This document shows positions 1 to 10,094 of a DNA stretch of 64,000 nt, piece after piece. The position numbers and the translations under genes are program-made. Where the stretch lies: positions 11,028,857 through 11,092,856 of the forward strand of contig CM037878.1 in the NCBI GenBank assembly GCA_021292165.1, read 5' to 3'. Position 1 is the stretch's first letter; every line of letters starts with the position of its first letter. The notes under the pieces are model-generated. The model did not search any database, was not told the DNA's origin, and worked only from the letters and a program-made list of their open reading frames with translations. This DNA comes from Shinisaurus crocodilurus. Taxonomy: Eukaryota > Chordata > Lepidosauria > Squamata > Shinisauridae.

Positions 1-537
1 TTCGCAAATTCTTCTTTTGATTTAACTGGGAGGCTTCACGGTTCATCACAAACAATTGAATGAGGTGTGTGTGTGTGAACGGCAGGGCTGGGCTAAAACA
101 CTACATTGAAAAGACACCAGCTTTTCTCTTAGGTCAGCTAGTGCCAGGTTTCCAGGGGTCACTTGACAGAAGCTCCACTGGGGCACCAGGGGGCACCTTG
201 TCTGCTGACCCCTACGCCGGACCCCGATTGGCTGAGGTAAGGCCACTGGACAGCCCAGGGTGTTCCATCCCTCAGGCACAGGATGGCTGTCTAGCAGGGT
301 TGGCTCTACATCCCCGAGGGGCCTCTAAGGACTGAAGTCCTGCAGCAGTGTCGTGATGCAGGTCACTGGGGATACTCCCCCCCCCCTCCAAAGTTTTTTT
401 CAGGCACCTGAGAATATTTTCTCTTCTGTTTAAGAACAATCTAGAAGAGCAGCATAGCTGACTGCCTCAGTTTGGACACAGTGCCACAAATAGTTAGGAC
501 AGCAATATAACAGTTAAACTCCTCGAAGTTTGCCTCC
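1..537. other. No feature recognised
   Basis: Short frames on both strands but no family I recognise. Contains a C-run near 368. Confidence 0.4.
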
Positions 538-780
538 CTGTAACCTTAGCAGGAATCCTAACCCACCCCATATTCCCGCCTGAAAAGCCACGTTTTTAAT
601 GCCCGGCGGAAGCTAATCAAGGAAGGGGCATGGCGGAGGTCGCTGGGGAGAGTGTTCCATAAATTGGGGGCTGCCACAGAAAAGGCCCTCCTCCTAGTCC
701 CCACCAGCCTGGTTTCGCTGGCTGATGGGACAGGGAGAAGGCCGTCCGTGGCAGATCTTGTTGAGGTTATGAATCTCTGC
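538..780 (-). mobile_element. LINE 3' fragment (L2/CR1-type)
   Basis: The stretch with GGTTTTTAAT-like and CCGCCGGGC-like segments is the reverse complement of a segment at 4128-4345 and is also found at 47229-47450 (minus). The downstream part resembles the CR1/L2 ORF2 end (AAGGCC..CTCC). Class is tentative. Confidence 0.5.
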
Positions 781-1440
781 TGAAATCATTAGTTTCCCAC
801 TTCCTCTAGCACCACTTTTTTTGAACAACCTAATCACCCTCCACAGCTGCTTTGAAGTTATGAAAAAGATTTCAGAAGATCTGACCATGGTTTTGTGTGT
901 CACATCTATTTTGGCCTTTAATCTGTATTACCTACTCCTCTGATGGGTCTTAAAACATAAGAACTGACTTGTTGGATCTCACCAAATGTACATCTAGTCC
1001 AGCTTTGGCCAATGGTGTCAGCCATCTCCCAACCCCTCAAAAGTGGCCCTGAGAATGGTGCTATGTCATGATGTAGTGTCATTCCCATGGGATGTTTGAT
1101 CCCAAATCATGAAGACACTGCTGCTGGATTCAACAAGTGGCAGCACTTATTCAACAACAACCTTGGCCACTCTGTATTTAAGATAAGCCCACCCCCATCT
1201 GAAAATTCTTAGATTTCACCTGCCCCTGAAGATCAGTCATTGGGTGGCATTTTTGCACTACCTTGTCCCCTGAACGTAGAAGACTGGGCTGAATGGTTTG
1301 GTCCAGTGCTAATTGAAATGGACATAGATCATGTGCCAATCTAAGAGTTCCACAGCAGTCACTTGCTCAAGCACCTGCTCAAGGAGGAGACTGTCAGCTC
1401 TGGGGTGTGAATGGCAAGGGCCCTAGGCTGGAATGCTGGG
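781..1440. other. No feature recognised
   Basis: A line near 985-1005 (GGATCTCACCAAATGTACAT) recalls the CR1 3' end, but I see no clear element boundaries. Confidence 0.3.
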
Positions 1441-1461
1441 GCCAGGGGTGATGGAGGCAGA

Positions 1462-1712
1462 AGCAGGCCAGAGTCAAAGCAGAGTCCAGAGCAAGTGATG
1501 GTCAAATACATACACAGCAGAGTGGGCCAGAGGCATGAGCAAAGTCCAGAAATGAGCAGGGGTCTAGCACATATCAGGCAAGGCAGGGCCAGAGGCAAGA
1601 AGCAAAGTCCAAGAGCAAGCAGAGGTCAGACACGTACCAGGCAAGGTAGGACCAGAGGCAAGAAGCGAAGGTCAGGGGCAGATCCAGGTCAAACACAGGT
1701 GAGGCAAGGCAA
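1462..1712 (+). repeat. Minisatellite, about 62-63 bp period, four imperfect copies
   Basis: The phrase GGCCAGAGGCAAGAAGCAAA recurs in variant form near 1465, 1524, 1586 and 1649, followed each time by GTC..AGCAGRGGTC..CAGGCAAGG. The plus-strand frame 1411-1812 is open through all copies and yields an arginine-rich 21-residue repeat (RARGKKQSPRASRGQTRTRQ and variants). Probably a low-complexity repeat inside an old element rather than a gene. Confidence 0.6.
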
Positions 1713-2079
1713 GAATCAGAGTTGGTCACCAAAGTCAGGAACCAGCTGCAGACACCACAATGACTCATGTTACTGTGGCAAACACTTGAGGGAAGAGGAA
1801 GCCCTTATGTAGGGCTTCCTGCAGCTCCCAGCTGGTCTGCGTTAGCGAGCCTGGGAGCACCTGGAGGTCTGGGGCTGAACCCTGCAAGTACAGCAGTGTG
1901 GGCTGGACTGCTTTCTGAAAAGTGGCCACCAGATGGAGCTGCAGTGCTTCCCAGTCAAGCAGATCCTGACAAGAGACATTTATGACTGGACAAAAGTTGT
2001 TCCTGTGGTGTGGGAAGGGACAGTCTCTAGCCGAGCAGGAGCAGACATCTAATGCCGTCTTCACCTGCCCACCTCCATG

Positions 2080-2334
2080 TATTTATTTATTTATTTATTT
2101 ATTTATTTCTTACATTATATCCCACCTTTTATCCTCTTACAAGGAACCCAAGGTGGCTTACATGCTTCTCTTTCTCTCCATTTGATCCTCACAACAACCC
2201 TGTGAGGAAGGTTAGGCTGAGAGTCAGTGACTGGCCCAAAGTCACCCAGTGAGCTTCACGGCCAAGTGGGGACTAGAACCCGGATCTCCCGAGTCCCAGT
2301 CCAACGCTCTAACCACTATGCCACGCTGGCTCAC
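2080..2334 (-). mobile_element. Sauria-type tRNA-derived SINE
   Basis: Minus orientation. Starts (from 2334 down) with GAGCCAGCGTGGCATAGTGG (A box), has a degenerate B box, GGTTCTAGTCCC, the conserved TGGGCCAGTCACTGACTCTC stretch, and ends in a (TAAA)n tail at 2080. Confidence 0.85.
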
Positions 2335-2850
2335 CACACTGCCTTCCCCTTCCTGGCTAAGAGGATCATCTAGCTGGAAAGGTTAGAACGGCTGGGTTCA
2401 GGAGGTGGCAAATGCCTCTTTAGAAGAGGAGGTGCTCTCAGCCATCTTAAAGGAGACAGATTAGATACAACAAGTGATGCCACCGAAACGACTTGACTTG
2501 TAAGCTCAATCTAATAGGTTCATAATTCTTGAGCACGTAATGAGCCCTGGTGTTAATATTTTCATAATTCAAACTGAGATTGAGCCTGCGTTAATTTCTA
2601 TTTTTTTGTGCATACGCATTCTGCACGACTAAGCATCCAAAGTCCATCGTTGTTCATACTCAGACCTTGATTGCTGTAATTTCTATACATTCTGAAGGAA
2701 GGACCGTCCCGGCGGTGTCTCCGAAGTCGTAAGAGCGACCTTGGAGATGGGGGGCGGGGAGTGGTAGGTATGCCGGCAGTGCCCCTGCCTCCTTCCCTCC
2801 CTCCCTGTCTGAAGCGCCTCAGCTAGACGGCCAAAATCGGCCATCTAGCT

Positions 2851-3262
2851 CAGGGGTTCTCAACCAGGGGGGAATTACCCCCCGGCGGGGGGAATTTTAG
2901 GGTTTCGGGGGGGAGGAATTGGGACCACAGACTCAAACTGTTGGAATACTGATCTTTCTACAAATTTACAATTCTACAGATTGTACATAATCTACGGGAC
3001 ATCACTCCTTAATGCAGTGTTTCTCAACCTTGGGTCCCCAGATGTTTTTGGCCTACAACTCCCAGCATGCCCCAGCCAGCATAGCTGGCTGGGGCATGCT
3101 GGGAGTTGTAGGCCAAAAACATCTGGGGACCCAAGGTTGAGAAACACTGCCTTAATGAATGGCATAGATTAAGTCAGACAATCTTGGAAAGGGGGGGGGG
3201 GATGACATTCTGACATATGAATGAAGAGGGTGCATGGGGCCAAAAAAGGTTGAGAACCACTG
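2851..3262. mobile_element. hAT-like DNA element with nested hairpin element
   Basis: Ends CAGGGGTTCTCAACC and GGTTGAGAACCACTG, flanked by a perfect 8-bp duplication ATCTAGCT (2843-2850 and 3263-3270). Interior includes 3015-3149, a separate hairpin element with its own duplication. The 412-bp total is therefore about 270 bp of original element. No transposase. Confidence 0.85.
3015..3149. mobile_element. Hairpin hAT MITE, copy 1 (perfect palindrome)
   Basis: 135 bp with 66-bp perfectly complementary arms and a 3-nt loop (ATA). Ends CAGTGTTTCTCAACC; flanked by CCTTAATG on both sides (3007-3014, 3150-3157). Stem centre contains CTACAACTCCCAGCATGCCC. Confidence 0.92.
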
Positions 3263-3370
3263 ATCTAGCTGCTCTGCAGGGTGGGAGGAGCACAGAGGCG
3301 ATCTTCACCTCCACTCCACTCCCGCCCTGCCCGCAATTCTCCGAGTCCAGAGGTTTACGGGCCTCCTCAT

Positions 3371-3392
3371 CGGATTGCACCCTAATTTTTAT
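3371..3392 (-). repeat. Right end of a GGGTGCAATCC-type DNA element
   Basis: GGATTGCACCCTAA is the recurring end of a DNA element family also at 4342, 12738, 27831, 34577, 35967, 53885 and 57602. Here the element would enclose 2851-3262, giving an outer layer of nesting. Confidence 0.5.
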
Positions 3393-3409
3393 AAGCTCAG
3401 TCTAGCTGG

Positions 3410-3547
3410 CAGTGTTCTCCAACCTTGGGTCCCCAGATGTTTTTTGGCCTACAACTCCCAGCATGCCCCAGCCAGCATCGCTGGCTGGGGCATGCTGGGA
3501 GTTGTAGGCCAAAAAACATCTGGGGGACCCAAGGTTGGAGAACACTG
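3410..3547. mobile_element. Hairpin hAT MITE, copy 2
   Basis: Same palindrome, 138 bp. Both arms carry an extra base in the T6/A6 run (copy 1 has five). The flanks TCTAGCTG and CCTAGTG are similar but not a clean 8-bp duplication. Confidence 0.85.
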
Positions 3548-4127
3548 GCCTAGTGTATCTTCCCAGAAATGTCACTAGATGGCAGCATAACACTTCTATT
3601 GTCAATCAAAACAAGGGGGAGGAAAAACTATACTTGCTCTGTGAGGCAGATTTAAAATGCATAAAGATAAAAAAAAAAGGTGAAACGGATCAAACATTTC
3701 TTCCAGAAGATACCTGGTATGTAGGCACCTGATATTAGTCCCATGTCTGTTCTCCTGAATGGTGGAATTCATTCCAGCCAGGCCTAGAAAGAATCTTTCA
3801 GGCTGCAGCAAGTTAAGGAGGCCAGCAAAGATCTCCTCGTTGTTGTCCACTAGCTGGGTATCCAATAACCTCTCCCTGGACTCATCTACTGAAACAGACT
3901 CGGGGACCATCACCCCACACACCCAGAGGCTGTTGGCTACTGTAATGACCGGACCTTACTCCAAGTCAGCAAAATCAGGTGAAAGGAGGCCACACTCCAT
4001 TCTCTAGGACTGAAACTTGACAACTGAGAAACTTGAGAACTGACAACACGGGGGTTCTCTCTCTTGTTACACAGTAGATATTGCAGCCAGTTTCCTTCAG
4101 GAGTAATCGTGACCTCCGCCATCATGC
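3548..4127. other. Unassigned repeat-like sequence
   Basis: Frames on both strands are open for about 100 codons near 3602-3922 but look like shadows of each other. No domain recognised. Confidence 0.3.
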
Positions 4128-4342
4128 CCCCTCTCTGCTGAGCTTCCGCCGCTCATTAAAAACCTGGCTGTTCGGGCGGGAATATGGGGTGGGTTAAGAT
4201 TTTTTTTTAAAAAAATTAATACTGTTTTAAATGTATTTTATCTTGTTTTAAATGTATTTTATCTTGTACATCGCCCAGGGTGGCTGGTGGCCGGCCAGAT
4301 GGGCGATTAATAAATGTAAATAAATAAATAAATAAATAAATT
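4128..4342 (+). mobile_element. LINE 3' end with (TAAA)n tail
   Basis: GCTTCCGCCGCTCATTAAAA, then a run to GGGCGATTAATAAATG and a tail of TAAA units (4313-4340). Same family as 47229-47450. Confidence 0.6.
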
Positions 4343-5360
4343 TAAGGGCGCAATCCTATGTCCCTCTGACCTTGTCTGGGGGGACATGGGATTAGGCCTG
4401 GAAGGCGCTGCGACCTCGGAAATCCCCTTCCAAGGCCGCAGTGCTGTGGAGCGTGTGCACGCCTCCCCTCCCCCACCTTGTAGCCAGTGCGGTTGTTTCT
4501 GCAAGGGGTGTCTCAGCCCCTCCTCCTTGTGAGGAGAAGAAAAACATCTAGATGGCTGAAATCAGTCCTCGGTGGATATCCTCTCCGCCGCGCTCCTCCT
4601 GCCCTCAGTGCCCTGCATGATCCGATGCCCGCAATCCTCCAGGTTTGGAGGGTTCATCATCATCATCAGGCGATCACTCGTGACCGAGTAAGATTGTCTT
4701 CCGGGATAAAAGGAGGAAATTCTAAAGAAGATTGTGTAGACTCTAGCGATGGGTCCGTAAGTGACTGTGGAGGCCAATTCTAGATCCACACAGCTTCCCA
4801 CAGTGAGGACACAGGTTACCAGATAGAAGATGGTCCTGTAAAGGATTCATTTGACGTGCTTTTCGCTTAGCACGTTTCTCCCTTTCACCTTGCACTCGGG
4901 CTTCTTCAAAGTCCATGGAACCTTTGTGAAAGGCCAACCTCCAGTTAGATCGTTCATGGGCCAGAGCTTCCCAGTTGTCGATGTTTATATTGCATTTTTT
5001 TAGATTAGCCTTATGAACATCTTTAAACCTCTTATATTGACCACCGATATTCCGCTTTCCATCCTTGAGTTGGGAGTAAAGTAACTGCTTTGGGAGACGG
5101 CAGTCAGGCATTCGAACAACATGACCGGTCCACTGAAGTTGGCGTTGAAGGATCATTTTTTCAATGCTAGTAGTCTTTGCTTCTTCCAGTACACTGACAT
5201 TTGTTCGCCTATCTTCCCAAGTAATTTGCAGGATTTTCCGGAGGCAACGTTGATGAAACCTTTCAAGAGGTGGAAGTGACGTTTATAGATAGTCCATGTT
5301 TCGCAGGCATACAATAAAGTTGGTTACAGGCAGCCTCATAGGATTGCGCTGCCCGTCCTT
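4342..5360. mobile_element. GGGYGCAATCC-type DNA element interrupted by a LINE
   Basis: Left end TTTAAGGGCGCAATCCTATG at 4341; after the LINE at 4655-5321 the element resumes (GGTTACAGGCAGCCTCATAG) and ends in AGGATTGCGCTG near 5350. Removing the LINE restores GGAGGGTTACAGGCAGCC, as in related copies. Confidence 0.65.
4655..5321 (-). mobile_element. Non-LTR retrotransposon 3' fragment, copy W1
   Basis: Minus strand. Encodes an ORF2 C-terminus: [36 protein letters not shown] and a final CX2CX12HX3H finger ([21 protein letters not shown]). The 3' end is a short (TGA)n run (4655-4667). Flanked by GGTT (4651-4654, 5322-5325). Nearly identical to the copies at 9359, 16317 and 27980, so recent. 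RTE- or related-clade LINE; clade unproven. Confidence 0.8.
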
Positions 5361-6240
5361 TATTATTTATTCAGGGAAGAAACTTAGGAGAGCAACACAC
5401 ATTTACGTGTGGCTTGAGTTCTGAAGCTGCTCCAGATCTCTTACCCTTCTTATTTTTATTATTTAAATCACAAGAAGTAAATTTAATCTCAGTTTTGCAG
5501 TTGCTGCCATGACTAAAATAACTATGGGACATATGTCAACGCTACAGAGGTCAACGTTTCTAACCCTTTCACTTTCCCCATAGGCAATGTCCATGGCTTC
5601 TTCTGTCAAGACCTTAAAGTGCGCCTTGGGTTTTACTCTAGGGTTTTTCAGTTCAGTAACACACTGTACAGAGCTATGGTCAGTTGCAAGGGAGCCACAC
5701 ATGAGACAAGGGATTGATTGCACTAGCCTTGACCCTTTGACAATAAGTCAGGATATTTCTATGCTGTTTAGCTATTATCTTGTTTAGTTCAAAGTATTTT
5801 GACCTGAACGGTTGCATTCATGGACAAAACATGCTCATATTAATTTAATTAAGAGAGGGTGTGCAAAACACAATTAGAATGAATTATAGTTTCATTGTTT
5901 GTTACAACAAACTGATTACGTAGTTACAAAATCCCTCCTGAATTAAAAGAACATAAGAATAATTTCAAAAGATTCATAGATTTCATGATGAGGAACATTG
6001 CATTGCTTCATTGTAACCTATTCCCATCTTCATTCACTAATGAGTGTATGAAAAACTGCATTTCAAATGTGCATAACCTAAAATGTGTTATTTTCACTTC
6101 TCCTAATGATGCAATAAGTCTCGATTCCAATGCTCTGGAATCCCCCCCCCCCCAATAAATCATGTGCCAACTCCGTCACTATTTAGGCACATGCTGAAAC
6201 CTTTTTTTATCTGCCTCAATGTTGACTGATTTTTGATGCC
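5361..6240. other. No feature recognised
   Basis: AT-rich single-copy-looking DNA. No CYP2 exon on either strand; C-run at 6140. Confidence 0.4.
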
Positions 6241-7500
6241 CGTTAGGATTTTTTGTTCAAGGCAGGGCTATTGTCAAGGGTAGGCATTGTTGGGCACCTG
6301 CCAAGGGTCCCCCACCCCAGAAACACAAGGCTCAGAAACACAAGTTACACCATTCAGGAATAATGGTTGTCCTTTATTTTTAAGCTATTTCTGCTTCCCT
6401 TAAAGGGAGGGGGGGCAAATTTCATCCGTCCTGACAGAAGCCCTTCTCAGCTTTTTCCAAGGCTAAAGGTAATACATAAAATTAAAATATGCATAAAAAT
6501 AACAATATTGGAGGATAATAATCATTGTATATATTATTTGTACTAACATAGAAATGGTCCCCCTGTCAAACAAACACCATGGATTTGTCACGGAGGACTC
6601 AGTTTCTCTTCCTGCAGCATCTACCCAAGCGATCACTTCTTTTCCATAAGAACACACAAAAATATTTTGTTCGGTGTGCTTTTTTGTTGGACACTTGTTC
6701 AGTGGCACTATGCACCAATTGTACCTTCTGGATTTTGTAAAACTATGGTTTTGGGTCATATTATTTCAGGAAACTTCACTCTGCATGCTCACCAAGCAGG
6801 CCTCAAAGAAAGAGAGGGAATTGTGATGCACGCCGGCTACGGCCTGTTTTCGAGGATGTGGCCAAATTGGAACATTCAGCCTAGATTTCAGCTGCCAAAG
6901 TAAATCCATGCATAACCTGGATCTCATTTCTAAATAAGTATCCTTAAACTTTCACTTCATGCCAATCCAGGACAGACAAGCATGCTAATCAGAATATTTA
7001 ATCAAATTAATAGGCTGTCCAATACAGTTTAATGACATTCAATAGAAATAAGTGGGATTACGCATCATTTCCTACTTCCTTGTATGTGTGAATACAATCT
7101 CCTCCAGTTTTCTTAGCCTGTCATTGAAGAACCTTGAGAGTTTTCAATAGGCAAAGCTGGAGTGTTTCAGGTACTGAATGTAACACTACATATATCTGCC
7201 AAAGTAGATCCATGCATAACCTGGATCTCATTTTCAAATATCTAACCTTATGCTTTCTCCCGACCGCAATCCAGGACAGACAAGCCATGCTGGGTATTAA
7301 CATGGTCTTCTCCTTCACCTTGCAGGCACGCCTGCTCTACCATGGCTGCTTCTGTGTTGTATTCAGGCACCATTAATTAATCTGCACTCTCTCCTTAAGG
7401 GAAACTCAGCTTTCACCCGAATTAAGAAAAACCTTGCTTCACACCCGTCTTGAGCACCTTGCCCGGGAGATGCATGTGTGAATCGACCTGCGGTGTGGAG
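6241..7500. other. Unassigned; internal repeat of a 40-bp phrase
   Basis: CTGCCAAAGTARATCCATGCATAACCTGGATCTCATTT occurs at about 6890 and 7196, each followed by related text containing CCAGGACAGACAAGC; so roughly 6890-6990 and 7196-7290 are diverged duplicates 306 bp apart. No gene seen. Confidence 0.5.
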
Positions 7501-7585
7501 CCTGACTCAGTTCAAGGGACAACACACACAGATCTTAATCCAGACAGGCTGTTTCTGGCAGCCACATGCCAGGCAGACAACGTAC

Positions 7586-7756
7586 CTTTAGCAACGTTTC
7601 ATGGTGGACTTGAAAGCCCAGCATCCCCAAGTTGCCAATGAGAGGGAGCGGCATCGGTCCATCAGGAAGTTTCTGTCGGGCCCGTTGGATATTGAGGAAA
7701 TATCTGACAAAGAGAAAGGCAAAGAGCCCCACGCAAATTGGAATTACAGGGATCAT
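7586..7756 (-). CDS. Cytochrome P450 family 2 (CYP2J/2K-like), exon 1 of gene A (partial gene)
   Basis: First coding exon of a microsomal P450 on the minus strand. The frame starts at an ATG (7756-7754) with A at -3 and runs 57 codons to a phase-0 donor (AAG|GTACGT), exactly the exon 1 length of gene B. Residues 1-20 form a hydrophobic ER signal anchor (MIPVIPICVGLFAFLFVRYF), followed by basic residues and a proline-rich hinge ending in LIGN. The hinge reads PDGP where the family normally has PPGP. The frame is open a little upstream of the ATG but without another ATG. No exon 2 is visible between 1 and 7585, so the rest either lies left of the window or is missing. It points away from gene B, so the 8.2 kb between the two start codons is a divergent upstream region. 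CYP2 assignment is firm; the subfamily is uncertain. Confidence 0.82.
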
Positions 7757-7965
7757 CTTCCTCCCCAAATCCTGAGCTACGTTTCCTAGGGCGAGTTTGC
7801 TTCTTTCTGTTTCGCTTTAGCTGGCCGGCTGCCCTTTGATAAGCAACTTTGTGCCGCCCCTTTCACGGGCTCTATCAAAGATTAACAGACATTACAGGCT
7901 GGGGAGGGGCGGCGTTCTGGCTATTGACCTGAAAGAATCCTGGCGCCTTCCCTGGTATTCTGTGG

Positions 7966-8120
7966 CAGTGTTCTCCAACCTTGGGTCCCCAGATGTTTTT
8001 GGCCTGCAACTCCCAGCATGCCCCAGCCAGCTATGCTATGCTATGCTATGCTATGCTGGCTGGGGCATGCTGGGAGTTGTAAGCCAAAAACATCTGGGGA
8101 CCCAAGGTTGGAGAACACTG
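7966..8120. mobile_element. Hairpin hAT MITE, copy 3, with expanded loop
   Basis: 155 bp, perfect flanking TTCTGTGG (7958-7965, 8121-8128). At the centre the loop has become a run of about five GCTAT units (8031-8056). It lies about 210 bp upstream of the start codon of gene A. Confidence 0.92.
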
Positions 8121-8352
8121 TTCTGTGGGACTGAGGGCTGCGCGGGGTCCCACCCAAGTTCTGGAGCAGAGAAGACCACTGCCTTTCCCAGTCCTAGCAG
8201 AGTAACGCCCCTGCTGTCTTCAATAAAGCTTAACTGGAAGGTATGAGAAAGAAGATAACAAAAGCAACTGCTGTCATTGTGTAGCTCACATGCTGCTGCA
8301 GTGGGGCGGGGGCGGTGTAAAAGCCCGAACGGAATGAGATGGAGTGGCCCCT

Positions 8353-8374
8353 TTAATTAATTAATTAATTAATT
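8353..8374. repeat. (TTAA)n microsatellite
   Basis: Five to six TTAA units followed by a T-run. Confidence 0.8.
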
Positions 8375-8867
8375 TTTTTATTTTAAAAATGCCAAAAGCA
8401 ATGGCACGGGTTACAGATACTTGAGAACAATATTTTCAGGCGGAAACCCTTGCAATATTTATTTTTGTTTGTATCATTGAAAGCTCTGTTATTGTGTTTT
8501 TCTTTAAAGACAAAAGATGTTAATTAGTTCAGACAACTGTATGAGTTGTTTTTCTAAAACTAAAACATCGGTAGTCAGGTTTAATTGCAGTGTTGGCACT
8601 TTGAAATAAATAAGTTGGTTTTGTGTTGCAGTTTGGGCACTCGGGCTCAAAAAGGTTCGCCATCACTGCTCTAGAATAAGACCTGCCATTTAAAAAAAAA
8701 AAAAAAAAGGCCATGTAAGAGTTAATTAATTGAATCATGTATGTCCATCAAAGAAGGGGGGGGATAGGTTGTGTGCAATACAATGGGATAATATATGCAG
8801 CCATAATGCTTACTAATAAATGTGTAGTAAAAACAAAAAGAACAAATGGTCATAGTCCCAGGACTAT

Positions 8868-8879
8868 GAAAGGGGGGAA
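8868..8879 (+). other. Polypurine tract of an LTR element
   Basis: GAAAGGGGGGAA directly abuts the LTR start TGTTGTGGAA at 8880, the arrangement at the 3' LTR of a retroviral-type element. The internal region to its left is not recognisable as coding. Confidence 0.6.
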
Positions 8880-9152
8880 TGTTGTGGAAATTTGGAGGGC
8901 GCCAGGCTGGAGAAGCCTGAGCTAGATGGTTGACGCTGCAATTTTGCGAAGAAGCAATCTTTCACCTTGGCTGGGGTGAAGGAATGTAGGTATGTATATC
9001 AGGGGTTGAATCTCAGTCAGCTCGGCCTGTTCATCCAGAAGGCTGAAAGTTTGTGGAGCTAGTGAAAATATCCTAACATGCAGAAGACAGTATGTCTGTG
9101 TTCCCAGATAAGAAGGAATCACTCTCTGTACCAGGATTGTAAACATCTAGTA

Positions 9153-9231
9153 CAGTGTTCTCCAACCTTGGGTCCCCAGATGTTTTTGTGTAGGCCAAAA
9201 ACATCTGGGGACCCAAGGTTGGAGAACACTG
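9153..9231. mobile_element. Hairpin hAT MITE, copy 4 (short stem)
   Basis: 79 bp; outer stem only, the inner CAACTCCCAGC part is lost. Perfect flanking ATCTAGTA (9145-9152, 9232-9239). Confidence 0.92.
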
Positions 9232-9358
9232 ATCTAGTAGCTAATGTTTTTCCCTGTGTGAGTGTGTGTGTGTGACCCGATGCCCAAATTAGGTAGAAAG
9301 ATGCTAGTAAGTTTCCTGCTCTCTTCTAAGAGAAAGAGCTCTCTCTCTTTTTTTGTAA

Positions 9359-9917
9359 TATCATCAGGCGATCACTCGTGACCGAGTAAGATTGTCTTCC
9401 GGGATAAAAGGAGGAAATTCTAAAGAAGATTGTGTAGACTCTAGCGATGGGTCCGTAAGTGACTGTGGAGGCCAATTCTAGATCCACACAGCTTCCCACA
9501 GTGAGGACACAGGTTACCAGATAGAAGATGGTCCTGTAAAGGATTCATTTGACGTGCTTTTCGCTTAGCACGTTTCTCCCTTTCACCTTGCACTTGGGCT
9601 TCTTCAAAGTCCATGGAACCTTTGTGAAAGGCCAACCTCCAGTTAGATCGTTCATGGGCCAGAGCTTCCCAGTTTTCGATGTTTATATTGCATTTTTTTA
9701 GATTTGCCTTATGAACATCTTTAAACCTCTTATATTGACCACCGATATTCCGCTTTCCATCCTTGAGTTGGGATTCTTGGGAATAAAGTAACTGCTTTGG
9801 GAGATGGCAGTCAGGCATTCGAACAACATGACCGGTCCACTGAAGTTGGCGTTGAAGGATCATTTTTTCAAAGCTAGTAGTCTTTGCTTCTTCCAGTACA
9901 CTGACATTTGTTCGCCC
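9359..9917 (-). mobile_element. Non-LTR retrotransposon 3' fragment, copy W2
   Basis: Same ORF2 C-terminus and finger as W1 with a few substitutions and a short insertion (YSQESQLKD for YSQLKD). 5'-truncated about 100 bp earlier than W1. Inserted in the LTR 8880-10085. Confidence 0.8.
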
Positions 9918-10094
9918 CTGCTATAAACCCCCCCAGAGCTGAGACTCTGGTACTGTACCTTTCCTTAGATCTGTGCTAATCAGACCAACAATTAAAAGTA
10001 CTTGATTGCTCTAAAGGCAGAGTGTTTTTTCCTTCCCAGCGGACCTCCAGACCGGACTGGAAGCAAAGGAGAGAATTCCACAACAGGACCCAAG

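Larger units (their letters stand above)
8880..10085 (+). mobile_element. 3' LTR of an endogenous LTR retroelement (with nested insertions)
   Basis: Starts TGTTGTGGAA and ends TTCCACAACA, a perfect 10-bp terminal inverted repeat with TG..CA ends. A polypurine tract precedes it. TATAAA at 9922-9927 and ATTAAA at 9991-9996 fit U3/R signals. Two later insertions inflate it: hairpin copy 4 (9153-9231) and LINE copy W2 (9359-9917), leaving about 560 bp of LTR. No 5' LTR seen. Confidence 0.7.

Noticed and set aside
3015..3149. Rho-independent terminator or structural RNA gene
   Set aside because: Repeated elsewhere with different target duplications, so it is a mobile element; the genome is eukaryotic.
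4743..5156. Zinc-finger-like protein of 137 residues on the minus strand
   Set aside because: Repeated at 9441 and 28087 with variable 5' truncation and the same 3' end; it is the C-terminus of a LINE, not a host gene.
7757..7768. Gene A start four codons further upstream
   Set aside because: The codon there is TTG; the first ATG is at 7756 and gives the standard exon 1 length.
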